From: Atkinsonella hypoxylon | Lineage: Eukaryota; Ascomycota; Sordariomycetes; Hypocreales; Clavicipitaceae | Reading direction: 5' to 3' | Length of the DNA stretch: 64,000 nucleotides | Assembly (NCBI GenBank): GCA_000729835.1 | Contig: JFHB01000061.1 | Span: forward strand, 89,322-153,321 | Part shown: positions 22,150-32,284 of the stretch, piece by piece | How the letters are laid out: each line of letters opens with the position of its first letter | Numbering within the stretch: position 1 is the stretch's first letter | Translations under genes and position numbers: made by a program | The notes under the pieces: model-generated | Database searches by the model: none | Seen by the model: the letters and a program-made list of their open reading frames with translations, nothing else | What the model was told of the DNA's origin: nothing

Positions 22150-23584
22150 ATGCCCAAACGGAAGCGTGACGATGGTTCGAGTGTGCGAGATATATTGGAA
22201 AAATACGAAAATGAAGTCTTCCGAGCTTTGAAAACAGCAAAAGGGTTCGAGAGGCAACGACTCAGCAAAAGGTTGCGAGAACAGGGCATCACCGCAGAGA
22301 AGAAGCAGCGATTAGAGCGTGAAGTCTCTGTGCTAAAGGTACCGTGAAATCACTGAGCAGTTTTGAATATATGGCGACTGAGCAGTTATTTATGTTAACA
22401 TGCTCTAGTCTCTCGACTTGCACCAAACTGCACGTGCGCATTTGCACCTGTCTCTACTCAAAATTAAATCGATTTCTACGTCCCCCAATCTGCCTGATGA
22501 ACTGCGGAGAGGAGTCTCGAAGCCCGATCTGCCAGAGGAGGAGCATATAGCGCTTCATAATGTCACAAGCGGACTGTACAACAGGGAACCGGTGAAGCAA
22601 GCCATGGGCCGAGCAGTCAAAGCCGTGTGCAGCCATTTGAATGTTCCAGTGCCAGAGACCTCGAAGCGATCTCGCAAGGTCAAACGCGAAAATGAAGAAG
22701 ATGAGCCTGCAGATGGTATGGGATTGAACCCTCCCATGTCAGAATCCATCAAGGGTTCGGCGGACGCCAATAATGCCGTTGCACCAGACAAAGAGTCCGA
22801 AGAGTCCGAATTCGAGGGCTTCAGCGACAAAAATGATGTACCAGACACTATTACGGCTGCAAATGACAGCAATATCGAAGAACACGAAGAAACACAATTT
22901 GAAGAACTGAATGATCTGCTCGCGAATTCCTCTGATGAAGAACAGGACTGGAATGACGAGAAGTATGCACAGTTCCGAGGGAAAGAAACTGTAAATTTAG
23001 ATGACATCTCTGTTTCCGGCTCGGATGCAGAGCCCGAAGCAGACACTGAGTCTCACTCCCCAGCCTCTTCTAGATCGCCGTCACCACCAGTCATGAAAGG
23101 TCCAAAATCGGAGAAGAAAGCTTCATCAGCTGCTAAACCTGGCCAGATCGGTGGTTCGACATTCCTCCCATCGCTTATGGGAGGATACATATCAGGCTCT
23201 GAATCCGCCTCAGACATTGAGGAAGCCAAACCAAAGAAGCGCCGCGGTCAACGTGCACGACAAGCGATATGGGAACAGAAGTACGGGTCTAGCGCTAGAC
23301 ATCTACATAAGCCAGCAAACAGAGGCGATAGAGATACAGGTTGGGACACGAGACGCGGCGCAGTTGAAGGGGACAATCATGGAAAGCACCACTTGCCATG
23401 GAAGAAAGGCATTCAACGCCCTGGTGCTGGAGCATCACGACAGCAAGGGGAGGCCGTGCCGACAGCTAAACATAGGAAGAGGGATGACGAGGGAACGCTG
23501 CACCCAAGCTGGGAGGCGAGAAAGAAGGCTAAGGAAACGCAGAAGAAAGTTGAATTCGCTGGCCAGAAAGTGGTGTTTGATTAG
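22150..23584 (+). CDS. bud22: Bud22-like ribosome biogenesis protein
   Basis: Predicted 454 aa from exons 22150-22338 and 22409-23584. The 70-bp intron has a weak donor (GTACCG) but a good branch/acceptor, and joins on a codon boundary. The first 200 residues are basic and helical (KRKRDD at the start, RLSKRLREQG near 40). The middle is very acidic (NSSDEEQDW). The C-terminus carries the block TFLPSLMGGYISGSES followed by RRGQRARQAIWEQKYG, which I recognise as the BUD22 family signature. Yeast Bud22 acts in the nucleolus in 18S rRNA processing and 40S assembly; the same role is inferred. The ATG at 22150 is followed at once by a basic MPKRKRDD stretch and is the likely start. The stop codon is the first of five in-frame stops made by a hexamer repeat. 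Confidence 0.85.
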
Positions 23585-23608
23585 CATTAGCATTAGCATT
23601 AGCATTAA
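23579..23608 (+). repeat. CATTAG hexamer array making five in-frame stop codons
   Basis: The unit CATTAG repeats directly over the end of the Bud22-like gene. In the reading frame of the gene it gives TAG at 23582, 23588, 23594 and 23600, then TAA at 23606, each separated by a CAT codon. It probably arose by slippage over the stop codon. Confidence 0.9.
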
Positions 23609-23955
23609 AGATAAAGAGAAGGATTGCAATGCCCTCAGCACAGGCGTTGTTCTTTGTGTGCACGATCACAGTGTCCTCTGGGCTGCTTAGATCTTTTTGT
23701 TTAGGCAGGAGCTCATGTCACAAGATTCAGCATCCGCTTGCTCCTTTTGAACTACACCGTTCTGTAGGCCGGCATTGACAGAATTGCCCAAAACTCTACC
23801 CTCTCAGCCCATAACCTACATTGACGCTGCTTGATCAGCTCGTCACCTTTGCTTTGTTCCGACAGATGCTTGGTCATGTGTCGGCAGCTATTGAATCCCT
23901 ATTAACGTATTGACTACATGCCTATATCTTAGGGCGAGAGAACACGGACAAAGTC
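23585..23955 (+). other. short intergenic region between two + strand genes
   Basis: Holds the tail of the hexamer array and the 3' UTR of the Bud22-like gene, then the promoter of the next gene. No other feature was recognised. Confidence 0.6.
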
Positions 23956-25482
23956 ATGGAAGACCAGTACCAATGTAAAAAGACCACACCACCCTTGAAC
24001 CATATCTTGAACAACGGCAATCGGCAACGCAAAGTCAGTCCTCCAGAAGCCCCTTCTGAAGAGAATGCGCAGTGCTGCAACGTACACCTTACTGCTGATT
24101 ATGCAGCCGCAATGCAGCGGGCAGAAGTCAAGGCACGGGCTCATCTAAGAAAGCGGCGTCTTCACCATGCGTCTATCACGATTGCCGGAGTATCAGAGCC
24201 GCCAAGAGCTGCGGAGAACCAGATGTACTTTCTTAGCGATGCAGACATTACAGACATCATCAGCATCACCATGAATACTTTGCGTCTCAGCTGTATGCCC
24301 CCAGATCATCCTGCAGAAGCCCACGGCCACGGCCACGGCCACGGGCATGACGCACAAAATCAAAATCCAACGGTTTCGGGCTTCGAATATGGAAAAACTT
24401 CAATTACACCCCGCTTATCCGCTGCAGCAGATCCTGCTACGACGATTAGTTTGCCCAAAACAGTTTTTTCATACACGAATTGGGAGGGGCGGAAACTCTC
24501 TGTAGCGGATTCCGGGTTCGACTCGTCGGCCAAAGCCACCATATTGTCTCGTGGCAGTGTGTCTGAGATCATTTGGACCGAAAACCAGATCTGTGAAGCA
24601 GGGGAATCTCCAGAGTCACTGTCCTCTGAGGGTCTTTTCGAGAACCAACTTAGCCGGCTCGGACTCAATATGATCGAGGCTGAACGAGCTGATTCGATAT
24701 GCCGCTTTGTTTCTCCCTTGCCACTATCAATGCATTCAAAGTTCAGCAAGAGGATGTCTCGCTCCACAGACGATGACTCCAATATCACTTCATTTCCGGA
24801 GCTACGGCCACGGCATTGCACAAACGATTGGCTTAATCCCCCCGTTGATATCGAACAACTCTTGCAAACACGATCATCCGATTTATATGGCAGGGGTATT
24901 GATGCGCATAGTGGTCTGGTGCCGGTTTCTCCAGAGAGCATAGAGGAACCAAGTCTGGCTTTGCCCTTGGCATGTGGCGAAAGTGTATGCCATGAGTCTT
25001 GCGCTTTTTCTACGCCCCATGTCCACCGACACCAGAGCAATGAATCAATGTTGGAAACCGAGGCTACGCGGTTGAAAAATGCTCTCCATTCAAACTCACG
25101 CTCTACCCGCAGCTCCCCAGTTCCCACGCCATCCCAGTCGCCACGCGGCAGCTTGGGCGACACGTTGCCCAAAATATTGAACAAGCTTCGTCAATATAGT
25201 CAGCCCGGCATTCACGAGCGCCCGAAGGAATGGAATGCGTGGTCCCCCGAGCGGGAAAGTCGATTAGTACTTGAGCCGTCACCAGCTCTGAATAGCCGAT
25301 CTAGAGACAGCGTCGTCCGAGAGCGCACACTTAGTCCTCCCACAGTCGACGACTCGGGAATATATGAAGCATTGACTGGAAGCAGAATGGTCAAGTTGAA
25401 GAAGAGGTGTGCTACATGCTCGGAGGACTATCGGCCGCATGTTTGTACGGATGACTTGGATAGCCGCACGTCGCTGGGTTAA
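23956..25482 (+). CDS. unrecognised, largely disordered fungal protein
   Basis: A single frame of 508 aa starting at an ATG in a favourable context (GTCATGG). I do not recognise a family. It is rich in Ser, Pro and charged residues, with short patches that look conserved: a helical basic stretch near residues 45-75 (AAMQRAEVKARAHLRKRRLH), a segment SDADITDIISITMNTL near 98-113, and a C-terminal Cys-containing piece (KKRCATCSEDYRPHVC) that might bind a metal but has too few ligands to name a zinc finger. A Gly-His dipeptide run near residues 120-130 comes from a GGCCAC hexamer tract. There are many SP/TP sites in the last third. No membrane segment or signal peptide is seen. Codon use and frame length support a real gene; the function is unknown. 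Confidence 0.75.
   Translation: MEDQYQCKKTTPPLNHILNNGNRQRKVSPPEAPSEENAQCCNVHLTADYAAAMQRAEVKARAHLRKRRLHHASITIAGVSEPPRAAENQMYFLSDADITDIISITMNTLRLSCMPPDHPAEAHGHGHGHGHDAQNQNPTVSGFEYGKTSITPRLSAAADPATTISLPKTVFSYTNWEGRKLSVADSGFDSSAKATILSRGSVSEIIWTENQICEAGESPESLSSEGLFENQLSRLGLNMIEAERADSICRFVSPLPLSMHSKFSKRMSRSTDDDSNITSFPELRPRHCTNDWLNPPVDIEQLLQTRSSDLYGRGIDAHSGLVPVSPESIEEPSLALPLACGESVCHESCAFSTPHVHRHQSNESMLETEATRLKNALHSNSRSTRSSPVPTPSQSPRGSLGDTLPKILNKLRQYSQPGIHERPKEWNAWSPERESRLVLEPSPALNSRSRDSVVRERTLSPPTVDDSGIYEALTGSRMVKLKKRCATCSEDYRPHVCTDDLDSRTSLG
24322..24348 (+). repeat. hexanucleotide repeat coding for Gly-His dipeptides
   Basis: About four units of GGCCAC within the preceding gene give a GHGHGHGH run. 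It is an in-frame hexamer of the same kind as others in the window. Confidence 0.85.
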
Positions 25483-25700
25483 TTCATAGCTTCCGGTGAT
25501 GTATACTTTGAGGTAGATTGCAAGCCCAAGAAAATAACAAAACACTCCTATACACCAAGTATGAGGACCCTCTCCTCTTCGCCGAGAATGATACCACAGC
25601 ACTGGGGGTTGTAGTGAAATGGGTCATTAACATCTAAGAGGCGCGCATCCTAGTCGAGCAAGCGCAGCAAACATGCAATATATACGTCACTAGAGCAAAT

Positions 25701-26244
25701 TCATATAGCCTTGGAGGCCCTCGACCTATTCTCCCGATGCCTCTTCTCCTTGGCAGCCGCTTTTCTCCTCGACATCCAAGACTGGTTCAAATCCCGCCTG
25801 TTCTCCCAGAACCACGACTGAAAGTCACTACCGCCCTGTCCCTCCAGCGGCTGGACCTCCCCTTCCGCCTCGCCCTCGCTCTCGCCCTCTCCCACCTCCT
25901 CATCAAGAACATCCTTCTCATTGTCCGGGGCCCAAAAGTTCCTCATGCGAGCGGGATGAGCTGTATCAGGGGTCGGCGCAGCGCTTCGCATGTTTCTGCG
26001 TTCGAAATCCTGGCGCGTGAAAGGCGTCATGGGGACGGTCAACGAGGCGGGTTCCTGTTTGTCGGCCTGGGTTCCGAAGAAGCTGAATTCGATGGGCGCG
26101 GGGGTAGATGCGGCTGGGTCGTGGGGCCGCTTGTAGAGGGCTTCGAGGGGGTGCATTTTTGCGGGCGATGCGGCGGGGATCTTGATGGTCAGGCTGACGG
26201 GGGAGTTGGATATGGGATGGGAGTCTTGCGTAGTCGTGGGGTTT

Positions 26245-26296
<52 letters not shown>

Positions 26297-27278
26297 GGGA
26301 ACTGCTCGATTCGTCGGCGGCCTCTTCTGCGTCTTTCTGGGTTACGCGGTCGTCTTCTGAGGATGCATAGGAGGAGGCATTGGCGTCTTCTGATGTCCCG
26401 CTGCTGCTCGTGCTCTCATCAGACGCCTGCTCTTGAGTTTCCTTTTCCCCAGCCCTGCTTGCGCCCGTGGGCTTCCCCCGTTCTCTCGTCTGCACCGCCT
26501 CGACCATGTTCCCATCCTCGTCTACCCATCCCTTGCCATCCACAAACTCAACCGCCTCCTTGCCCTGCCTATCCGGCACGGCGTTCTTCAAAAAGCCGGG
26601 AAACAGCGTCGTCTTTTCGAACTCGTGGACCGTAACCTGTCTGCTGCGCCCCTTCTTCCTCTTGTACGCTTCACCGGCAGGCAGATTGCCCATTGCATTA
26701 GGCGGCATCCTCGTCTTGAGGAGGCATTCATCCTGGTCCGTGTACTTTGACCTAGGGCGCTTCCTCACCTTCCCCTGCTCTTTCTTCCCAGAAGACTTGT
26801 CCCTGCTCCGCTTGTTCCTGACTTTGGACTCTGTAGATTCGGTCCATCCGCGCTTGACCTTCCGATCCTTCAGCACAACGCCCTGTACGAGATTCACATC
26901 GCGCCCGCGCTGGACGGACGTCTCGCTCTCGGCCGCAGCCCTTCTCTTGCTCTTGGACTCCGCGTCCGGCGCATGGCCCGTCGGCTCAGGCCTCTTCTCC
27001 AGCCGGGCCTTTTCGACGCGCATCCTGGCACCTTTGAGAGTCGCCCCGTTGAGCTTCCTTCTTAGCTTCTCCGCGTCGGCGGCCGGGAGGTCTACGAAGC
27101 CGTAGCGCTTCTCAGGAAAGGTCTCGATTGTGTGCAGCGAGATGTTGCGCGCGTGGGGGAGCACGGCGGCCGGCAGAGCGATGGGGAGGAGGTCTTGGTC
27201 CAGGGGTGTGATGTGTAGTCGGATGTAGCCGTCTTTCGTAGAGAGGTCACTTCTTGCAGATGGCTCGTCTGGGGCCAT
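25701..27278 (-). CDS. nucleolar-type acidic/basic protein with N-terminal RRM-like region
   Basis: Called as 525 aa from the ATG at 27278, just before a conserved-looking fold (YIRLHITPLDQDLLP, then ETFPEKRYGFVDLP, then LNGATLKGARMRVEKAR), which resembles an RRM with an RNP1-like KRYGFVDL strand. The frame stays open upstream, but that part is basic junk without a good ATG. After the RRM-like part come Lys/Arg-rich segments and a long acidic Ser/Asp/Glu region with an Ala-Asp dipeptide run from a hexamer repeat. A C-terminal block follows (HPLEALYKRP, FSFFG, TPFTRQDFERRNMRSAAPTP). Ascomycete proteins of this shape are often named suppressor protein SRP40 or NOL8-like; a nucleolar RNA-related role is an inference. 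Confidence 0.8.
26245..26296 (-). repeat. hexanucleotide repeat coding for Ala-Asp dipeptides
   Basis: About eight units of TCTGCG on + lie inside the preceding gene and encode an Asp-Ala run on the - strand. It is the longest in-frame hexamer tract in the window. Confidence 0.9.
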
Positions 27279-27934
27279 CGCCTCTTTGGAGGGGAGGGGA
27301 GACACGACCAGGTTGGTGGGCAGGCAGGCAAGTTTTAAGGACCTGCTGGCTCTAATCTCTCTCTTTTTTTTTTTTTTTGAGGCTCGATTGTTTCTGGGAC
27401 TTCCCTTGCTCCACTTCGCGGATGAGCGGGACCCGCAACTGGCGGGTTCCACTGGAACCCCATTGGAACCCTGCTGGAACCCTGCTGGCCTGAGTGTGGA
27501 CTCGATTGGGAAATTGATTGGTGATGCTCTTCAGTTGTTCTGGAAGATAGCAGAAGGGGTCGGATATTCTCCAGGCCAACTCAGGGATCTCGTTCTAATT
27601 TGTTAAGCAGTGAACTAACTCGAGCACACATTCGTCCCGCTACAAGCGACGCATGCACAGTGACCAAGCACCGCAAAGCCGAAACCCGTCAAATTGTGTC
27701 CAGTCATCAAGTCACACGCAACCGAACAAAAGCAAATCCATTCCATTCGCATTAAATTATGGTACACAGCTGCCTTTGCGTTCAATCATGACCAAAACCG
27801 TGCTATCCAACCCAATCAAGATCGACATACCGGCAGGGAGTAGAGTACATGTAGTGTATTTTTTTTTTTTTCAGCAATATAATTATGGGAGATGGTCGTT
27901 CTTCCGGTCCCAGATTTTTGGTCCCCATCTAACC
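27279..27934. other. intergenic region between two - strand genes
   Basis: Contains the promoter and leader of the nucleolar-type gene, with poly-T at 27363-27378, and the 3' region of the heme lyase. GGAACC-type direct repeats lie around 27450-27490. No further gene was recognised. Confidence 0.55.
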
Positions 27935-29053
27935 TCAGGTTCTGGAAGCGTTGTGACGGAAAAATGGCTGAGGATCTTGCTCCCTCTTGTCTCCGCCAGT
28001 CGCTTTCCACCAGACATCTGTACTCCAGCGGATGATTCGTTCGGCAGCACCTCGAGGCGTAGCTGCAGGGCGGATGTCGAGGTAGAACACAGGCTCACCA
28101 GTGGGCTCGGGGTCGCCTTCGTAGTAATCGATTACGTAGCGAATCTGTTGTCGTTCACCATTGACGTCTCGGGAAACGTACCAGTCGTGGCGGTCGAAGG
28201 GAGGTGTAGTGCTGTTTCACGAGCGTTAGCCAGTCTTTCATCAAGTTCATAGCAGGACGATACAAATGGAGATCTACATACCCAAACTTTGAGGGATAGA
28301 TCCAGCCCAAGACCTGGAGCATCGCAGCCTTAGGCGTCATGTCCTTGGGTCGACCTTGGAAACGAACCAAGCTCGGCTCCGGCTCGTTTCTATCCCAGAT
28401 TTTCTCGAGCTCTTCAGGAGTGTGAGCCTCGCCACGACGGCACGCCTGCCACCCCTTGTAAAGGCCCTGTGCAAAACGCTGCTCCCAACCGACAATCTCG
28501 GCCCAAGCACCCTCATTTAAAAAGTTGTGCACCGAGACCATGGACTCGATGGCTGTGATGTCGGTGTCCGTATAGCCTTTTCGCAAGAGAGCGTTGTACA
28601 TTTGCTGGGGAGATGGATACTCCCATGTGCCATTTCCGGAACCTTTTGGAATCGTCGACTCCTCGCGACTCGTGGGAAGTGCCATCGTTTGATTAGACGC
28701 AGGCTGCTGTGACAGGTCTGAAAACATGTAGTTTAGCGGGTTGAGCTGCGACAGAAGCGACTTGGGCTCCTCTTGTGCATTGCGAGCCTCGTGAGGCACG
28801 GGACATGCTGAAGTTGGTGGTCCAGGACTCTGGGGTTTCTCGCTGGGGTTCAGCGCATCGAGCGTCTTTTGGTGCATAGGACATCCTGCCTACTTGGAAG
28901 AAAAGAATGGGAGGCAAGGTCAGCGACGGAGATGACTGGCGTGAAGACTGAACAATCAGCACATACAGGAGGCGCTCCATCTCCAAGCACGAGGAGATGA
29001 TCACTGGGCGTGCGCGCTGCAGCGGGGGTACGCTCAGCCCAAAACCAACCCAT
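27935..29053 (-). CDS. cyc3: holocytochrome c synthase (cytochrome c heme lyase)
   Basis: Predicted 323 aa from exons 29053-28967, 28889-28282 and 28211-27935; the introns are 77 and 70 bp, and the phases agree exactly. It attaches heme covalently to apocytochrome c in the mitochondrial intermembrane space. Two heme-regulatory Cys-Pro motifs are seen: Cys32-Pro33 (AGCPMH), built across the first splice joint, and Cys58-Pro59 (ACPVPH). The core has WEYPSPQQMYNALLRKG and MVSVHNFLNEGAWAEIVGWE; His150 in this segment matches the position known in human HCCS (His154) as a heme ligand. The C-terminal exon has PFDRHDWYV, RYVIDYYEG and LDIRPA, all family hallmarks. It could be the cytochrome c or the c1 lyase (Cyc3 or Cyt2); Cyc3 is favoured but not proven. 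It is divergent from the ADCK2-like kinase. Confidence 0.93.
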
Positions 29054-29478
29054 GACGACGTTTGAGAACTCAAAGATGAGAAAAGAAGAAAAGAAAGATG
29101 AAACCGGACAGACGCAGTGGCGAGGGAGAAGTGGAAGGAAGTGAGATGGAAGGGTGGCGGCACAAAGTCTTTGTCGTGGAACGCCGCCGGCTCCTTTACG
29201 TCGCGCTTTTTCATTTTTTTTTTTTCCCCTTTCTTTTCCCACCATCATCGATTAGCGCCCGGTCACAAAAAGTCCTACGTCACTACGGAGCACTCACTCC
29301 CCGACAGTGCCGGTTCCGTCTGGTTCATGTTGCCTGCATGCAGATCGACACCAACAAGTGACCATCCATCTGGGCCAGACCTGGGCAGACAGACTACGAC
29401 TCACATGTGCCTTTACCACCAGCAACCATGGACGCATGTCGCAAGCCAACGGTGATCTAGCCAAGTTCGCATATCGAC
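29054..29478. promoter_or_regulatory. 425-bp shared divergent promoter region of two mitochondrial genes
   Basis: The start codons of the heme lyase (-) and the ADCK2-like kinase (+) are 425 bp apart, so both promoters must lie here. A T/C-rich tract on + at 29206-29241 is the most obvious element. No TATA box is clear. Co-regulation is plausible because both products are mitochondrial, but this is an inference from spacing only. Confidence 0.6.
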
Positions 29479-31625
29479 ATGAGGTCCTATATTATAGGAT
29501 GCAGGATCTGGCTGCGTCCAATCCGGCTGTCAACGCCAACAGCCCATCCAAGCTCCGTCTTATACCGTGTCGCCTCACGACTTCACCACACGAGACGAAC
29601 TCCATGGAAGGGCTCCAGCAAGGCCTTCTCGCCCCGGCGGCTCGTCCTGCACGCCTCGGCCGGCGCCGCTGCCCTGAGTGCCGGAGCCTTCGTCGAAATC
29701 TCGAACAAGGAGAACGGCGATGCAGATGAGACGGGGGAATTGCGCATGCTGGAGGTCTCCCGCCAAGAGATGCGGGAAACTGTGGGCGAGGACGAGCACG
29801 GGCTCTACAGATATGCGCACAAGGCCATCATCTTTCTGGACAAGTACGCCTGGGAGCCTGTATGTACAGGAGTCCGATTCCTTCAGCTGGTCGTCATCTT
29901 CGTGCCCGTCCTCATCACCGTGCCCGCCATCTGGCTAGGCGCAAGACAGAGAGATCGCGACAACGAGCGGAGCGGAACGCTGTGGTGGTACGGCTTCCTC
30001 GTCCAATCCATGGAGCTGGCAGGCCCGACGTTCATCAAGCTGGGACAATGGGCAGCATCCCGCTCCGACATCTTCCCCAACGAGATGTGCGGCACCATGT
30101 CGAAACTACACTCCAATGCACCGGCGCACTCCATGCATGCAACCCGCCGGACGGTGGAGGCAGCCTTTGACGGACGCAAGTTTGACGACATCTTTGACGA
30201 ATTCGACGAGAAGCCTCTGGGCGTAGGAGCCATTGCCCAAGTATACAAAGCAAAGCTAAAGTCCGAGCTCGCCATGTCCATGTCTGACAGGCTCGACAAG
30301 CATGGTGAGACGACTAAACTAACGGAAAACGTGCGGCGCAACGTCGATACCGTGCTCAAGAGCTCCCCGAAGCATGTGCCGTCCTCCTACGTTGCCGTCA
30401 AGGTGCTGCATCCCAAAGTCGAGAGGACGGTGAGACGGGACCTCCGGATCATGGGCTTCTTCGCCGCCGTGCTCAACGCCATCCCGACGATAGAATGGCT
30501 CTCTCTCCCCGACGAAGTCGCCCAGTTTGGCGAAATGATGAAGCTCCAGCTCGACCTGCGCATCGAAGCCGCCAACCTCGAGACGTTCCGTCGCAATTTC
30601 AGAGACCGCGCAACTGCCTCCTTCCCCTATCCCTACACAGACTTCACCACGCGCAACGTGCTCATTGAGGAATTCGCCCAGGGCATCCCGCTCGCCGACT
30701 TCATGGAAAACGGAGGCGGTGTGTTCCAGCACGACATCGCCGACGAAGGCCTCGACGCCGTCCTCCGCATGCTCCTCCTCGACAACTTTGTCCACGCGGA
30801 CCTCCACCCGGGCAACATCATGGTGCGCTTCTACCAGGCCGCGCAGCCGGAGCTCCGACTGTCCAAGTCCAAGAGACCCGACACCAATGCGCGCAACAAC
30901 GAAGCCGACGTGACAGAGCAGGTTCTCGAGCGTCTGCGCCCTTACCGCCACCGCGCCAACAAGGCCGCCTGGGAGGCCGAGCTCGTCAAGATCGACGCCG
31001 AGGGGTACCGCCCCCAACTCATTTTCATCGACACAGGCCTCGTCACCGAGCTGAATGCCACGAACCGCAACAACTTCCTGGACCTGTTCCGCGCCGTCGC
31101 CGAGTTCGACGGCTACAAAGCCGGCCATCTCATGTGCGAGCGCTGCCGCCAACCCGAAGCCGTGATCGACAAGGAAGTCTTTGCCCTCAAAATGCAGCAC
31201 CTTGTCCTGAGCGTCAAGGCCCGGACCCTGGCGCTGGGCAACGTCAAGATCGGCGACATCCTCCAACAGGTCCTCTCCATGGTGCGCCACCACCATGTCC
31301 GCCTCGAAGGAGACTTTGTCAACGTCGTCATCAGCATCCTCCTTCTCGAGGGGATAGGCAGGAGCTTGAATCCCCATGTCGACCTGCTGAGTAGCTCGCT
31401 GCCTATCCTGCGACAGCTCGGGGCCCAGTCTGGCGCGAGCATGGCCCGCGGGGGCGACTTCTCCATGATACTAGTCTGGGCGGGACTCGAGGCAAGGAAG
31501 TTCTTGCAGGCAAGTGTTGATGATGTAAGTTCGAGCTTCCTCTCGTGCTCCAAGGTCAGTAGGTGCTAACTATTGCCTAGGTCGAGCGATGCGTCAAGTA
31601 TGATTTATTGTCGCCGAATGTATAA
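29479..31625 (+). CDS. ADCK2/UbiB-type mitochondrial atypical kinase (ABC1 family)
   Basis: Predicted 696 aa from exons 29479-31524 and 31581-31625 (56-bp intron, CTAAC branch site). The first 60 residues are rich in Arg and Ser with almost no acidic residues, a typical mitochondrial presequence. A membrane segment lies near residues 133-154 (LQLVVIFVPVLITVPAIWLG). UbiB-family hallmarks: the KxGQ motif at Lys187 (FIKLGQWAASRSDIFP), an Ala-rich nucleotide loop (GVGAIAQVYKA), the VAVKVLHP lysine strand, the catalytic HADLHPGN motif with Asp441 and Asn446, and a metal-binding Asp518 in IDTG where most family members have DFG. The DTG form and layout fit the ADCK2 clade rather than Coq8. Family members support coenzyme Q or lipid homeostasis in mitochondria; the exact role here is inferred. 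It is divergent from the cytochrome c heme lyase. Confidence 0.92.
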
Positions 31626-32284
31626 TCATGGGAATATCTGGCGTTGGCGGTTGGCGAGTTGCGAAATTTTTTTTTTTGTTTTTTTTTTTTTTGTTCTTAT
31701 GCCATTATTCTGGCTGTTCTCCGAGGTCGTGATACAGGGACTGCATTTCACTCGTGTTGCATTGCCGTTGTGGTCGGTGAAATAAAACGGATGGTGGACA
31801 AATTGGATCCCCGGGACTTGTGTATCATAGGAGAGCGGTAGATAGCATGAATAGCACAAAATCTCTACATCAGCATACAGAAACAACACTATCAAGTACA
31901 ACACAAGCTCACGAGAATAGTCAGCATTAAAACTATTAGATTGTCTGGGATGCATGCCAATTCGTCGTTAGTCCATGGCGTGATGACCATGTTTTCCGAG
32001 GACAAAATCACGCTGGTCCATTTTATCTACCCGTTTTCGACCGAAATTCTTGGACGAAAGGAAAAACCTGTTTCACAAACTGAATTGTTCAATTTCCATT
32101 CCCCGAGGTCCCTGGTTGAATTGAGAAACACATCATCTATATACGTTCAAGCCGGCATGTTGCAAGGTAAGAAGTTACGGCGGGGTGGGTGTTGAGCGCT
32201 GATCTAGGCTGACGTTGAGAAGACGACCGGGGTTGCACTTTATATCTGTGTTTGGTTTGGTGTACAAGTAGTTGTGAATCGTAA
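31626..32284. other. convergent 3' intergenic region
   Basis: Holds the 3' UTRs of the kinase (+) and the Ser-rich gene (-). Long T runs occur at 31667-31692, and an AATAAA-like hexamer at about 31782 could serve polyadenylation. No gene was recognised. Confidence 0.6.

Noticed and set aside
24360..25184. Open frame of 274 codons on - within the 24-25.5 kb gene
   Set aside because: Ser-rich mirror of the + frame. The + gene is longer, has a good start and short conserved-looking blocks.
25737..26635. Open frames on + over the nucleolar-type gene
   Set aside because: They are shadows of a repeat-rich coding region; the repeat reads as a low-sense Cys-Val run.
30319..31377. Long open frame (352 codons) on - opposite the ADCK2-like kinase
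   Set aside because: It is the antisense shadow of a GC-rich conserved coding exon; the + frame carries all kinase motifs.
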